Notes under the pieces: generated by a model | What the model was told of the DNA's origin: nothing | Databases searched by the model: none | What the model saw: only the letters and a program-made list of their open reading frames with translations | Source of the DNA: DATJPR01 sp035506295 | Lineage (GTDB): Bacteria > Bacteroidota > Ignavibacteria > UBA10030 > UBA6906 | DNA: 22,557 nucleotides | Direction: 5' to 3' | NCBI GenBank assembly: GCA_035506295.1 | Contig: DATJPR010000124.1 | Coordinates: forward strand, 1 to 22,557 | Shown: piece by piece, positions 1 through 7,380 of the stretch | Layout of the letters: each line of letters starts with the position of its first letter | How positions within the stretch are numbered: the stretch's first letter is position 1 | Program-made: the position numbers and the translations under genes

Positions 1-534
1 CGCTTTGATCGCCAGATAGAATGCTCCTTCCGCGAACTGCCGAACTCGCCCGTCCACCGAACGCGTCCCCTCCGGAAACAGCATCACCGAACATTTGTTC
101 TCGAGGACCTTCTCGGCGGCGATGAGCGCCCGTGCTCCTGATCCGCGGTCCTTCCGGTCGATGGGAATGTCTCCCGCCAGGCGCAGCATCCATCCCACGA
201 ACGGAAGTGAAAACAACTCACGCTTGGCCACCCACTTCATCTCCCACGGCAGCCGCGACAGGATGGGGATATCCGCCATCGATTGATGGTTGCTCACTAC
301 GACGTACGGCCTGCGAGGATTCTCGACGGATACTCCGTCGATTCCTATGCGCCAGAAAGGGTTCACGCGCGTCATCGCAACTCCCAGCCGACGGAAGGCA
401 TAGCCGGTGCGGTACCGGACAGGGTCCCGGTCAATCAGACGCATGAACAGGAGGACAAAGAACCACACAAGGATGAGAATGCACACCGTGACCCAGACAT
501 AGAGGGAGATGACAAACCGGCGGGCCGATTTCAT
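1..534 (-). CDS. plsC: 1-acyl-sn-glycerol-3-phosphate acyltransferase (PlsC/LPLAT family), 3' end cut by window edge
   Basis: The 178 residues visible before the window edge match the lysophosphatidate acyltransferase family, which adds the second acyl chain in phospholipid synthesis at the inner membrane. Residues 9-31 form one hydrophobic N-terminal helix. The family's HX4D catalytic motif is present as NHQSMAD (H83, D88), and the acceptor-binding block FPEGTRS lies at residues 153-159. The ATG at 534-532 overlaps the TGA of the upstream zinc-ribbon gene (ATGA), so translational coupling probably sets this start. An upstream ATG near 549 is in another frame. The C-terminal part lies outside the window. 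Family assignment is firm; the exact acyl acceptor (sn-1-acyl-glycerol-3-phosphate or another lysolipid) is inferred. Confidence 0.9.
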   Translation of the reverse strand, partial: MKSARRFVISLYVWVTVCILILVWFFVLLFMRLIDRDPVRYRTGYAFRRLGVAMTRVNPFWRIGIDGVSVENPRRPYVVVSNHQSMADIPILSRLPWEMKWVAKRELFSLPFVGWMLRLAGDIPIDRKDRGSGARALIAAEKVLENKCSVMLFPEGTRSVDGRVRQFAEGAFYLAIKA

Positions 535-728
535 GCGGAGAGGGCATCTTTCGACTGGTGCGGGACAGGGACTTCTTCGCGACGGAGGAATGTCTGACAT
601 CCCGAGCAGTGAACCGTACGAACGGCGACTTCATAGCATCTGCCGTCATCCGCAATGCGACGTTCCCGTGTTTCGGTGGTGTTCACAGTGCGAACGACGC
701 GGCAGCGGGGGCAATATTCGATTGGCAT
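531..728 (-). CDS. small zinc-ribbon protein (65 aa)
   Basis: A 65-residue protein with two CxxC knuckles, CPRC (C6, C9) and CSGC (C41, C44), spaced as in a rubredoxin-like zinc ribbon, plus an extra C31. The segment between the knuckles is rich in Arg and Thr. The frame stays open up to a possible start at 791, but I chose ATG 728 for two reasons. It has a GAAGAGGG ribosome-binding site about 7 nt upstream, and a TATCTTTG promoter element at 775-768 lies downstream of the longer start. The stop codon overlaps the plsC start (ATGA), so the two are probably coupled. Function is unknown; nucleic-acid or protein binding would be typical of such ribbons, but nothing here shows which. Confidence 0.7.
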   Translation of the reverse strand: MPIEYCPRCRVVRTVNTTETRERRIADDGRCYEVAVRTVHCSGCQTFLRREEVPVPHQSKDALSA

Positions 729-767
729 GGCAGGACCCTCTTCGCATCGAACGGCGGATGGTATAGC

Positions 768-775
768 CAAAGATA
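768..775 (-). promoter_or_regulatory. Bacteroidota-type -7 element for the zinc-ribbon/plsC operon
   Basis: On the minus strand the sequence reads TATCTTTG, an exact match to the Bacteroidota -7 consensus TAnnTTTG. It lies 39 nt before the ATG at 728. No clear -33 TTTG is seen at the expected distance. Its position implies a leader of roughly 30 nt. Confidence 0.4.
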
Positions 776-843
776 CGTCGATCAACAGCAAGAATCCACA
801 TGGTTTTTGCGGGCCCGCCTGGGGGAAGGGAACCCACGGAGGT

Positions 844-879
844 GTTCATGTGTTCTTTGTATGAACTTCAATAATTGAA
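844..879 (+). promoter_or_regulatory. two palindromes upstream of marR, candidate MarR operator
   Basis: Two adjacent inverted repeats lie immediately before marR. GTTCAT (844-849) pairs with ATGAAC (861-866) across 11 nt, and TTCAAT-A-ATTGAA is a perfect 13-nt palindrome at 867-879, ending 6 nt before the marR ATG. MarR dimers bind short palindromes of this size near their own promoter, so autoregulation is the likely role. This is inferred from position and symmetry. No strong Shine-Dalgarno sequence precedes the marR start, so the second palindrome also occupies the ribosome-binding region. Confidence 0.45.
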
Positions 880-885
880 ACTCAA

Positions 886-1398
886 ATGAATCAACGAGCC
901 TGCGACCAGTACGGCGCGCGTCTTTCACGGTCGCTTGATCTCTGGGTCAAACTTGCACGGTCGTTCACGACCATTCAGCACACGGCGGAGGAGCATGTGC
1001 GTTCCCTGGGGCTGACCCTGCCCCAGTTCGGCGTCCTCGAATGCCTCGGGCACAAGGGGGAACTGACGTTTACGGAGCTCAGCCGGAAGCAGCTGGTCAG
1101 CGGTGGAAACATGACGGTGGTCGTCGACAACCTCGAGAAAGAGGGGATCGTCGAACGTTCGCGTTGTCTCGAGGACCGGCGTCAGGTCTTCGTGCGGTTG
1201 ACTCCCAAAGGGAAAAAGCTCTTTGATCGCATCTTCGCCCAGCATGCCGAGGTGATCGCCGACAGCGTATCGGGGATCACTCCCGAAGAACAAGAACGCC
1301 TCGCGATGCTTCTCAAAAAGTTGGGAACTGCGGCGGCGAAGTCTGGCCCCGGCGAACGGAAAGAGCAACGGCGAAGGATACGGCGCGTCGCGAGGTGA
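886..1398 (+). CDS. MarR family transcriptional regulator
   Basis: A 170-residue winged helix-turn-helix regulator of the MarR family, which usually acts as a dimeric repressor released by phenolic, quinone or oxidant ligands. The N-terminal dimerisation helices span about residues 10-40. The recognition helix region GGNMTVVVDNLEKEG is at 73-87, followed by the wing with the characteristic DRR at 97-99 and RLTPKGK at 104-110. The C-terminal tail is strongly basic (KEQRRRIRRVAR). Cysteines at 6, 53 and 94 could be redox sensors, but they do not match the OhrR sensing position. The gene is followed after 68 nt by yceI, a likely regulatory target. The ligand cannot be read from the sequence. Confidence 0.93.
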   Translation: MNQRACDQYGARLSRSLDLWVKLARSFTTIQHTAEEHVRSLGLTLPQFGVLECLGHKGELTFTELSRKQLVSGGNMTVVVDNLEKEGIVERSRCLEDRRQVFVRLTPKGKKLFDRIFAQHAEVIADSVSGITPEEQERLAMLLKKLGTAAAKSGPGERKEQRRRIRRVAR

Positions 1399-1466
1399 TT
1401 TGGTCAGCTGAAGAGTACGGATGATGTTTCTGGAATCTCTCTCTACAATTCCACGGAGGTCGATAC

Positions 1467-2063
1467 ATGAAGTTCGCAGTTGCTGTCATGAGTGCTCTCG
1501 TTCTCGTTTCGTCAGCGGCCCTCGGCCAGGGAACCGCCTGGAGGATGGATCCCGCGCACAGCAAAGTCGAGTTTGGCGTGAAGCACATGGTCATCTCCGA
1601 AGTCACGGGCATCTTCAAGGAATTTGATGCGACACTCTCCTCGAGCAAGCCGGATTTCACTGACGCCGTCTTCAGCGCGAACATCAAGACCGCCAGCGTC
1701 AGCACGGACAACACCATGAGGGACAACCATCTTCGCTCGGACGACTTTCTGAATGCGGAGAAGTATCCGGCGATCACGTTCAAGAGCACCAGGGTGGAAA
1801 AAACGGGGGATGACAGCTACAAGGTGTACGGTGATCTGACGATCCGCGATGTCACAAAGCCCGTGATCCTGGATACGAAACTGAACGGCGTGATCAAGGA
1901 TCCGATGGGAAACCAGCGTGCAGGATTTACAGCGACGACGTCGATCAACCGTTTCGATTACGGCGTGAAATGGAACAGAGCGATCGAGACGGGCGGACTG
2001 ATTGCGGGGGACAAGGTGACTATTACGCTCAATATGGAATTCGTGGCTCCCAAGGGGAGCTGA
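1467..2063 (+). CDS. secreted YceI family protein (lipid/isoprenoid-binding lipocalin-like fold)
   Basis: A 198-residue protein with a cleavable signal peptide (hydrophobic residues 3-19, cleavage probably after ALG at 20), so it acts in the periplasm. The mature part is a full YceI domain. It begins with WRMDPAHSKVEFGVKHM (residues 25-41) and carries the family blocks MRDNHLRSDDFLNAEKYP and GDLTIRDVTKPV. YceI proteins bind polyisoprenoid or amphiphilic ligands inside a beta-barrel. An ACGGAGG ribosome-binding site lies about 7 nt before the ATG. It probably forms a unit with the upstream MarR gene. The native ligand is unknown. Confidence 0.93.
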   Translation: MKFAVAVMSALVLVSSAALGQGTAWRMDPAHSKVEFGVKHMVISEVTGIFKEFDATLSSSKPDFTDAVFSANIKTASVSTDNTMRDNHLRSDDFLNAEKYPAITFKSTRVEKTGDDSYKVYGDLTIRDVTKPVILDTKLNGVIKDPMGNQRAGFTATTSINRFDYGVKWNRAIETGGLIAGDKVTITLNMEFVAPKGS

Positions 2064-2071
2064 TCCACGCT

Positions 2072-2107
2072 CCATCCGCGGGCTCCTGGTGGGGGAGCCC
2101 CGGATGG
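2072..2107. terminator. hairpin shared by convergent yceI and pckA
   Basis: CCATCCG (2072-2078) pairs with CGGATGG (2101-2107), and GGCTCC (2081-2086) with GGAGCC (2094-2099), separated by a small internal loop. The hairpin begins 9 nt after the yceI stop and lies 12 nt beyond the pckA stop, so it can serve both transcripts. Neither side has a strong U-tract. Confidence 0.6.
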
Positions 2108-2118
2108 ATCTCCTCGCT

Positions 2119-3762
2119 CTAGCCTCGCTTGGGACCTGCCTGCCGGACTTCTTGCGGACATCCCGCCTCGTACTTCTTGAAGTTCTCGATGAACCTCGCG
2201 GCGAGCTCGCGGTACTTTTTCGTGTACGCCTCGGCATCCGGCCAGGACGAGGCAGGGTTCAACACGCCCGCTGGAACATCGGCGCATTCCTGGGGGACGG
2301 CGAACCCGAACACCGGATCGACAGCATAGGGGACCTTGAGCAGGGATCCGCTCAGGGCGGCGTTCAGGAGGGCGCGCGTATGGCGGATGCTGATGCGCTT
2401 CCCGACGCCGTAGGCCCCGCCGATCCATCCGGTATTCACCAGCCAGCAGTGGACGTTGTGCCGGAGGATCTTCCTCTTGAGGAGATCCGCATAGAACGAC
2501 GGATGATGGACCATGAACGGAGCGCCGAAACAGGTGCTGAACGTCATCTCCGGCTCCTTCCCCAGCCCGACTTCCGTCCCGGCGATCTTCGACGTGTAAC
2601 CGGAAATAAATTGATACAGCGTCTGATCGGGAGTGAGTTTTGCGATCGGCGGCATCACTCCCGAGGCATCGCAGGTCAGAAGAATGATGTTCTTCGGGTG
2701 CCCGCCGGATTTTTCCGGCACCGCGTTGTCGATGAACTCCAGCGGATACGATGCCCGTGTGTTCTCCGTGACCGAGGCATCGTCAAGATCGATCGCGCGG
2801 GTCACCGGATCGAACGGGACGTTTTCAAGAATCGTCCCGAACCGTTTCGTGCAGGCATAGATCTGCGGCTCGGCGGTCGATGACAGGTTGATGACCTTCG
2901 CGTAGCATCCCCCCTCAAAATTAAACACCCCGTTGTCGCTCCAGCCGTGTTCATCGTCGCCGATGAGCTTGCGGTGGGGATCGGCGCTCAATGTCGTCTT
3001 GCCTGTCCCGGAGAGGCCGAAGAATATCGCCGAGTCGCCATCCGCGCCGATGTTCGCCGAGCAATGCATCGGCATGACGCCTTCAAGAGGGAGAAGGTAG
3101 TTCAGGATCGTGAAGACCGATTTCTTGATCTCGCCGGCGTAGGCGGTGTTGCCGATGATGCAGAGCCGCTGCGAGAAGTTCAGGACGATGAAGGTGTTCG
3201 TCGGAGTACCGTCGATCTGCGGTATGCCTTTGAACGACGGGACACAGATGACGGTGAAATCGGGTACGTGCCGGCGATACTCTTCGTTCGTGGCCGGGAG
3301 GAGGAACATGTTTCGAGCGAAGTGACTGTGCCAGGCCAGCTCCGTGATGATGCGGATGGGCATCCGGAATTCGGGATCGGCGCCGGCGAAACAATCCTGC
3401 ACAAACACATCCCGCCCCTGGAGAAAGCCCGCGAGCCTGCTGAAGAGCTCGTTGAACTTCTCGGCGCTGAACGGTCGGTTGTATTCGCCCCACCACACAT
3501 GCTCTTGCGACGTCGGCTCCTGGACAACGAACTTGTCCGCGGCGGATCGGGCGGTGTGCTTGCCCGTGAAGGCCACGATCGGTCCATCACGGGTGATGCG
3601 CGCTTCCCGGCGGAAACTGATTTCCTCGTACAGGGCCTCGGTCGGGAGGTTCCAGTAAACGGTCGCAAGCTGGGTGAGGCCGTGGTTTTCGAGCCCGAAG
3701 TCACTTTTCCGGGCGGATGCTTCAGCCTGAGTCGGAGTCTTAATGTCGAGAATGTTGTTCAT
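2119..3762 (-). CDS. pckA: phosphoenolpyruvate carboxykinase (ATP)
   Basis: A 547-residue ATP-type PEPCK that converts oxaloacetate plus ATP to PEP, ADP and CO2, the entry step of gluconeogenesis, in the cytosol. The P-loop GLSGTGKTT (residues 249-257) and the kinase-2 motif LIGDDEHGW (266-274) are intact. The substrate and metal residues of YAGEIKKSVF (208-217) and the MHCSAN block (232-237) are also present. Length is usual for the family. The ATG overlaps the stop of the upstream aminotransferase gene by 4 nt (ATGA), so the two are co-transcribed and probably coupled in translation. No regulatory site specific to pckA is visible. Confidence 0.97.
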   Translation of the reverse strand: MNNILDIKTPTQAEASARKSDFGLENHGLTQLATVYWNLPTEALYEEISFRREARITRDGPIVAFTGKHTARSAADKFVVQEPTSQEHVWWGEYNRPFSAEKFNELFSRLAGFLQGRDVFVQDCFAGADPEFRMPIRIITELAWHSHFARNMFLLPATNEEYRRHVPDFTVICVPSFKGIPQIDGTPTNTFIVLNFSQRLCIIGNTAYAGEIKKSVFTILNYLLPLEGVMPMHCSANIGADGDSAIFFGLSGTGKTTLSADPHRKLIGDDEHGWSDNGVFNFEGGCYAKVINLSSTAEPQIYACTKRFGTILENVPFDPVTRAIDLDDASVTENTRASYPLEFIDNAVPEKSGGHPKNIILLTCDASGVMPPIAKLTPDQTLYQFISGYTSKIAGTEVGLGKEPEMTFSTCFGAPFMVHHPSFYADLLKRKILRHNVHCWLVNTGWIGGAYGVGKRISIRHTRALLNAALSGSLLKVPYAVDPVFGFAVPQECADVPAGVLNPASSWPDAEAYTKKYRELAARFIENFKKYEAGCPQEVRQAGPKRG

Positions 3763-4976
3763 AGCCAGTCCCGTACCAGTTTGCGATCACCGATATAGAT
3801 TTCGTTGGGCGAATTGGGGTCGAGTGCCCATTTGATGCGTTCAACCCCCTGGGTAACATCTTTCACCGTCGTTGCATAGCTCAAACGGAGATGGCCCTCC
3901 ATCCCGAACTCTTTGCCGGGCACCGTCACCACGAGAGCCTTCTTCAGCAGGAACTTCGAGAGCTCGACCGAGTTCTTGTTGTAGGCGCTGAAATCGGGGA
4001 GACAGTAATACGTTGCATCCGGTTTGATCAGCTTGACCCCGTCGAACGAAGTCAATTCGTTGACCATCACTCTCCGGTTGTTTTCGAGCGTCAGCCGGAG
4101 AGCTTCCACGGTGCTCTGAATTCCCGTCATCGCCCCCTCGGCTGCGGCCTGCAGAAGCAGTGATGTGCACGAGGTCGTCTGCGCCTGAACATTCAGCATC
4201 ACGCCGGTGATCGCTTTGTTGGCGATCGACCAACCGATGCGAAATCCCGTCATGCCGTACAGTTTGGAAATTCCGTTGATGGAGATGACCCGTGTCGATT
4301 CGATATCTTTCTTCGTGAACTTGTATGCAGGCGTGGCGCTCTTCCCCTCGAAGACAAGCTTGTGATAAATGTCATCCGTGATCATGTAGATCCCCTTCTT
4401 CTCGCAGAACTCGACGAGCTCGGCGATCAATGAATCGGGATAGATCACGCCCGAGGGGTTGTTCGGGCTGTTCACGATAATTGCCTTCGTGTACGAGCTC
4501 ACGGCCTGTTCAATCTCTTTCATCCGGGGGAAGAAGCTCCCGTCCTCCGGTCGTACCACCACCGGGACGCCGTAGACCATCTTAATCATTTCCGGATAGC
4601 TCACCCAATACGGAGCGAGGAGAATGACCTCATCCTGGGGATTGAGGAGGGAGAAGAGGACGTTGAAAATCGCCTGCTTCGCGCCTGCCGCAACGAGAAT
4701 CTGCTCCGGTTCGGGGACCCGGTCATAGTTCTCTTCGGTGTATCTGATGATCGCCCGTTTCAGAGAAGGGATACCGTCCGTGGGAGTGTATTTGATGTCT
4801 CCGGCGGTGAGTTTGGCGGCGGAACTCAGGATGGCGTTAATCGGGGCCTTGTTCTTGGGTTCTCCGATGCCCAGGTGAATCACTGCTTCCCCTTTTTCGC
4901 GGAGAAGCCGGGCCTGCTCGTTGAGAGCAAGGGTCGGGGATTCGGCAATGGAGCGGGCGAGCTGGCTGATGCTCAT
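3759..4976 (-). CDS. pyridoxal-phosphate aminotransferase class I/II, probable aspartate aminotransferase
   Basis: A 405-residue fold-type I aminotransferase of the AspAT I-beta/gamma-like branch. It most likely interconverts aspartate plus 2-oxoglutarate with oxaloacetate plus glutamate. The PLP lysine is K238 in SKLYGMTGFRIGW, with NSPNNPSG at 169-176, the cofactor Asp in TDDIYHKLV (about 201) and the carboxylate-binding Arg in GHLRLSYA near the C-terminus. The frame extends to 5105, but ATG 4976 is preferred because GGAGG lies about 10 nt upstream and family homology begins there (MSISQLARSI). Coupling to pckA supports an oxaloacetate-producing role. Substrate specificity (aspartate versus aromatic or other amino acids) is inferred from context, not proven. 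Confidence 0.9.
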   Translation of the reverse strand: MSISQLARSIAESPTLALNEQARLLREKGEAVIHLGIGEPKNKAPINAILSSAAKLTAGDIKYTPTDGIPSLKRAIIRYTEENYDRVPEPEQILVAAGAKQAIFNVLFSLLNPQDEVILLAPYWVSYPEMIKMVYGVPVVVRPEDGSFFPRMKEIEQAVSSYTKAIIVNSPNNPSGVIYPDSLIAELVEFCEKKGIYMITDDIYHKLVFEGKSATPAYKFTKKDIESTRVISINGISKLYGMTGFRIGWSIANKAITGVMLNVQAQTTSCTSLLLQAAAEGAMTGIQSTVEALRLTLENNRRVMVNELTSFDGVKLIKPDATYYCLPDFSAYNKNSVELSKFLLKKALVVTVPGKEFGMEGHLRLSYATTVKDVTQGVERIKWALDPNSPNEIYIGDRKLVRDWL

Positions 4977-5380
4977 GGAAGATGAACCTCCAGGATGGTG
5001 CAGCGATGGAACGGGGAAAGGCTTGTCAATGAAGCATGCCGGCGGGGACGATGCCGGGGCCGAGATTTGCGTCTGGAATCTACGAAGAACTCTTTTCCCT
5101 AGCAAGGCATCAACCGGAACCCATGAGAAAGCGAATATACGTTTACCAGCTTATTGCCGACCACTGGCGCGATATGTATCTTCGACCCGACGTCCAGCTC
5201 TTTGTTTTCGCGATTTGACAGGGTTCATATCGCTCCTTCTCCATTGCGACTCGCCGCGCTCCTTTCGGGAACACCAATCCCATGTGTGCGATACGCACTC
5301 CTCGCATGAAGGGGGACTTTGGTCTCGGCGTGAGCGGACAATGAAATCCCCACTACAGGCGCTCTCAGTACGGAGGCATC
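4977..5380. other. 404-nt divergent intergenic region
   Basis: This separates the minus-strand aminotransferase/pckA operon from the plus-strand vWA lipoprotein and must hold promoters for both. I see no convincing coding frame, tRNA or TAnnTTTG element in either direction. A TTGACA hexamer at 5215-5220 has no matching -10 at a normal distance. A small palindrome, GTGCG-ATA-CGCAC, lies at 5286-5298 and could be an operator half-site pair. Confidence 0.5.
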
Positions 5381-6427
5381 ATGCGCAAGAGTTCTCTCCT
5401 TACCATCTGTCTGTTCACGTTTGTCGTTGCCCTCCTGTTGCTCCCGGGGTGCAAGAAAAGCGACAGCTCACCGATCGGCCCTGAAGGTTCGGTCTCATCA
5501 CTGAATGCCAACGGAACCCTTTCTCCACTGTCACGCACGCAGGTCCAGGGGACCGTCTTTGTGACGGATCAGACCGGCGCTCCCGTGACCGGTCTGGCAG
5601 CGACGAATTTTTCGGCGAAGCTGTACTTCGGGACCGGGATTGCCAAGGTCACTGCCGATTCCTTGACCGGGGTGGTGTCTGTGCAATCGACATCGCAAAG
5701 CGGCAAGAAGGTCGCCGTCGCGATGACCATGGACTACAGCGGCAGCATGTTCATGGGCTCGTATGACACGGTTGCGATGCAATACAACCGCATCCTGGAC
5801 ATGCAAAAAGGGGTCAAAGCGTTCGTCAACGCAATGAGCGCCGGCGATGCCGCCGAGGTCATCAAGTTCGGCAGCGACGTCGACTTCGTCTATCCGTTCT
5901 CCAGCTCGAAGACCGGACTCCTCCTTGCCGCTGACAGCGCCTCGTACGACCGTGATTTGACGGCTCTGTACCAATCCATCTACAAGGGCTTACAGGACGC
6001 AAGTGCGCTCTCCGCTTCAACCTATGCCCGCGCGGTTGTGGCGTTCACTGACGGTGGAGAAAACAACTCCAGCGTGTCGCGGGCAGATCTTTTCACCCTT
6101 GCCTCGGCGAACGGGATCCCCGTGTACACGGTCGGACTCATCGATTCCGCCGATCACTCAGTCCCTCCGGGCCTGAACAGCTTCCAAGAAGAGGACCTGG
6201 TGGCGATCGCCGACTCGACAGGCGGGTTGTACTACTACGCCCCGAGCGCAAGTCAACTGGCACAGGTTTACCAACTAATCAGCGGAGCGCTCTCGAACGC
6301 CACGCAAGTGACCATCACGTGGCCCAGCACCGGATTGCCCGCGTCCGGGACCACCGTCAGAGCGATTATCACGATCTCGTACAACGGCGTAACCACGCAG
6401 GTCGTCAGGACATATTTCATCCCGTAA
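5381..6427 (+). CDS. von Willebrand factor A domain lipoprotein
   Basis: A 348-residue predicted lipoprotein. The signal peptide ends in the lipobox LLPGC with acylated C24, followed by KKSDSS. Residues 50-100 look like a small beta-domain (QVQGTVFVTDQTGAPV), and residues about 110-305 form a vWA domain. The metal-ion-dependent adhesion site appears complete: DYSGS at 118-122 (the DxSxS motif), a Thr near 194 and TDGG at 223-226. The C-terminal tail is a short beta-rich segment. vWA proteins bind protein ligands through a divalent metal, but the partner here is unknown and no neighbour suggests one. CGGAGG lies 4 nt before the ATG, and the gene ends at a strong terminator, so it appears to be monocistronic. 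Confidence 0.88.
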   Translation: MRKSSLLTICLFTFVVALLLLPGCKKSDSSPIGPEGSVSSLNANGTLSPLSRTQVQGTVFVTDQTGAPVTGLAATNFSAKLYFGTGIAKVTADSLTGVVSVQSTSQSGKKVAVAMTMDYSGSMFMGSYDTVAMQYNRILDMQKGVKAFVNAMSAGDAAEVIKFGSDVDFVYPFSSSKTGLLLAADSASYDRDLTALYQSIYKGLQDASALSASTYARAVVAFTDGGENNSSVSRADLFTLASANGIPVYTVGLIDSADHSVPPGLNSFQEEDLVAIADSTGGLYYYAPSASQLAQVYQLISGALSNATQVTITWPSTGLPASGTTVRAIITISYNGVTTQVVRTYFIP

Positions 6428-6450
6428 CGGTTGCCTACGCACTGCAATCC

Positions 6451-6487
6451 AGCGCCCACGAGCAAATGCGTGTGGGCGCTTTTTTTT
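6451..6487 (+). terminator. intrinsic terminator after the vWA lipoprotein gene
   Basis: A perfect 9-bp stem, AGCGCCCAC (6451-6459) with GTGGGCGCT (6472-6480), is followed directly by a run of eight T's (6480-6487). It starts 23 nt after the stop codon. Confidence 0.92.
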
Positions 6488-6525
6488 GTATATTGGGCGC
6501 CACTCCCTGACAGAAGGAAAGCTCC

Positions 6526-7380
6526 ATGAAGCGCGGATCAATGCTCTGGGTACTTGCATTCATCATCACGTTGGCTTCGGCGATCTATCAGCGCATGACC
6601 GGCCCGACGTATCCTTCGAGCGGATCCGCAGAGATCGGATCAACGACGGTACATTACCGGTTGCTGCGGAGCTTTGAAACGGGAGGGGATGCCCCGGTGG
6701 AGGTCGCCGTCCCCGACACGGCGGTCCACGGGAGGCTCGAATGGAAGCGGTACAAGACCAATGACGCCTGGACGGTGGTTGCGATGACGGAAAAGGGGGG
6801 CGTGCTCGCTGCACGACTTCCCCGGCAACCTGCCGCGGGGAAACTGGAGTACCGGGTTATCCTGACTTCAGCGGGGACGGAGACGGTTCTGCCGAACGAG
6901 GGGGGTGTTGTCCTGCGCTACAAAGACGAAGTCCCGGCCGCGATTCTGATCGTGCACGTGCTCGCGATGTTCTCCGGAATGTTGCTCTCCACTCGAGCCG
7001 GCCTGGAGATCTTCAACGCCACGCCGAGGTTCCCCCCGCTCATCCTCAGCACGATCGGATTGCTGACCCTCGGCGGAATTATCATGGGACCAATCGTGCA
7101 GAAATATGCGTTCGACGCATACTGGACGGGCTGGCCGTTCGGCCATGATCTTACCGACAACAAGACGATCTTCGCGCTGCTCTGCTGGCTGGCCGCCCTG
7201 TATGCCATCCGCAGAGGGAAAAGCGCGAAGGCATGGGCGCTTGGCGCAGCGATCGTCACGTTCCTGGTCTTCTTGATTCCGCACAGCGTGCTCGGGTCAG
7301 AGCTCGACTACAACGCTCTCGACCGACAGGCCGGGCGGCAAGCGGTGACTATCGATTCTCTTTCTCATCCTCATCCATAG
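6526..7380 (+). CDS. uncharacterised membrane protein with an extracytoplasmic N-terminal domain and five predicted helices
   Basis: I do not recognise this 284-residue protein. A first hydrophobic helix (residues 7-21) is followed by a soluble, beta-rich segment (about 25-135, with VHYRLLRSFETGG and KLEYRVIL). Four more helices follow at about 138-156, 171-191, 212-228 and 238-254. Histidines lie in or beside the helices (H144, H207, H253), and the loop YAFDAYWTGWPFGHDLTDNKT between helices 3 and 4 looks like a conserved functional patch. By analogy this could be a redox or transport module, but that is speculation. AGAAGGAAAG precedes the ATG. Its last 32 nt overlap the end of the opposite-strand phosphoesterase gene. 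Confidence 0.8.
   Translation: MKRGSMLWVLAFIITLASAIYQRMTGPTYPSSGSAEIGSTTVHYRLLRSFETGGDAPVEVAVPDTAVHGRLEWKRYKTNDAWTVVAMTEKGGVLAARLPRQPAAGKLEYRVILTSAGTETVLPNEGGVVLRYKDEVPAAILIVHVLAMFSGMLLSTRAGLEIFNATPRFPPLILSTIGLLTLGGIIMGPIVQKYAFDAYWTGWPFGHDLTDNKTIFALLCWLAALYAIRRGKSAKAWALGAAIVTFLVFLIPHSVLGSELDYNALDRQAGRQAVTIDSLSHPHP

Noticed and set aside
1512..2237. 241-codon open frame on the minus strand over yceI
   Set aside because: Overlaps yceI and the shared terminator hairpin; Arg-rich, no homology seen.
2947..3798. 283-codon open frame on the plus strand inside pckA
   Set aside because: Antisense to a clear PEP carboxykinase with intact motifs.
5215..5220. TTGACA as a promoter for the vWA lipoprotein
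   Set aside because: No -10 or TAnnTTTG element at a usable distance, and it lies about 160 nt upstream of the start.
4921..5484. Plus-strand frame spanning the aminotransferase start and the intergenic region
   Set aside because: Its sequence shows no domain, and it overlaps the real N-termini of genes on both sides.
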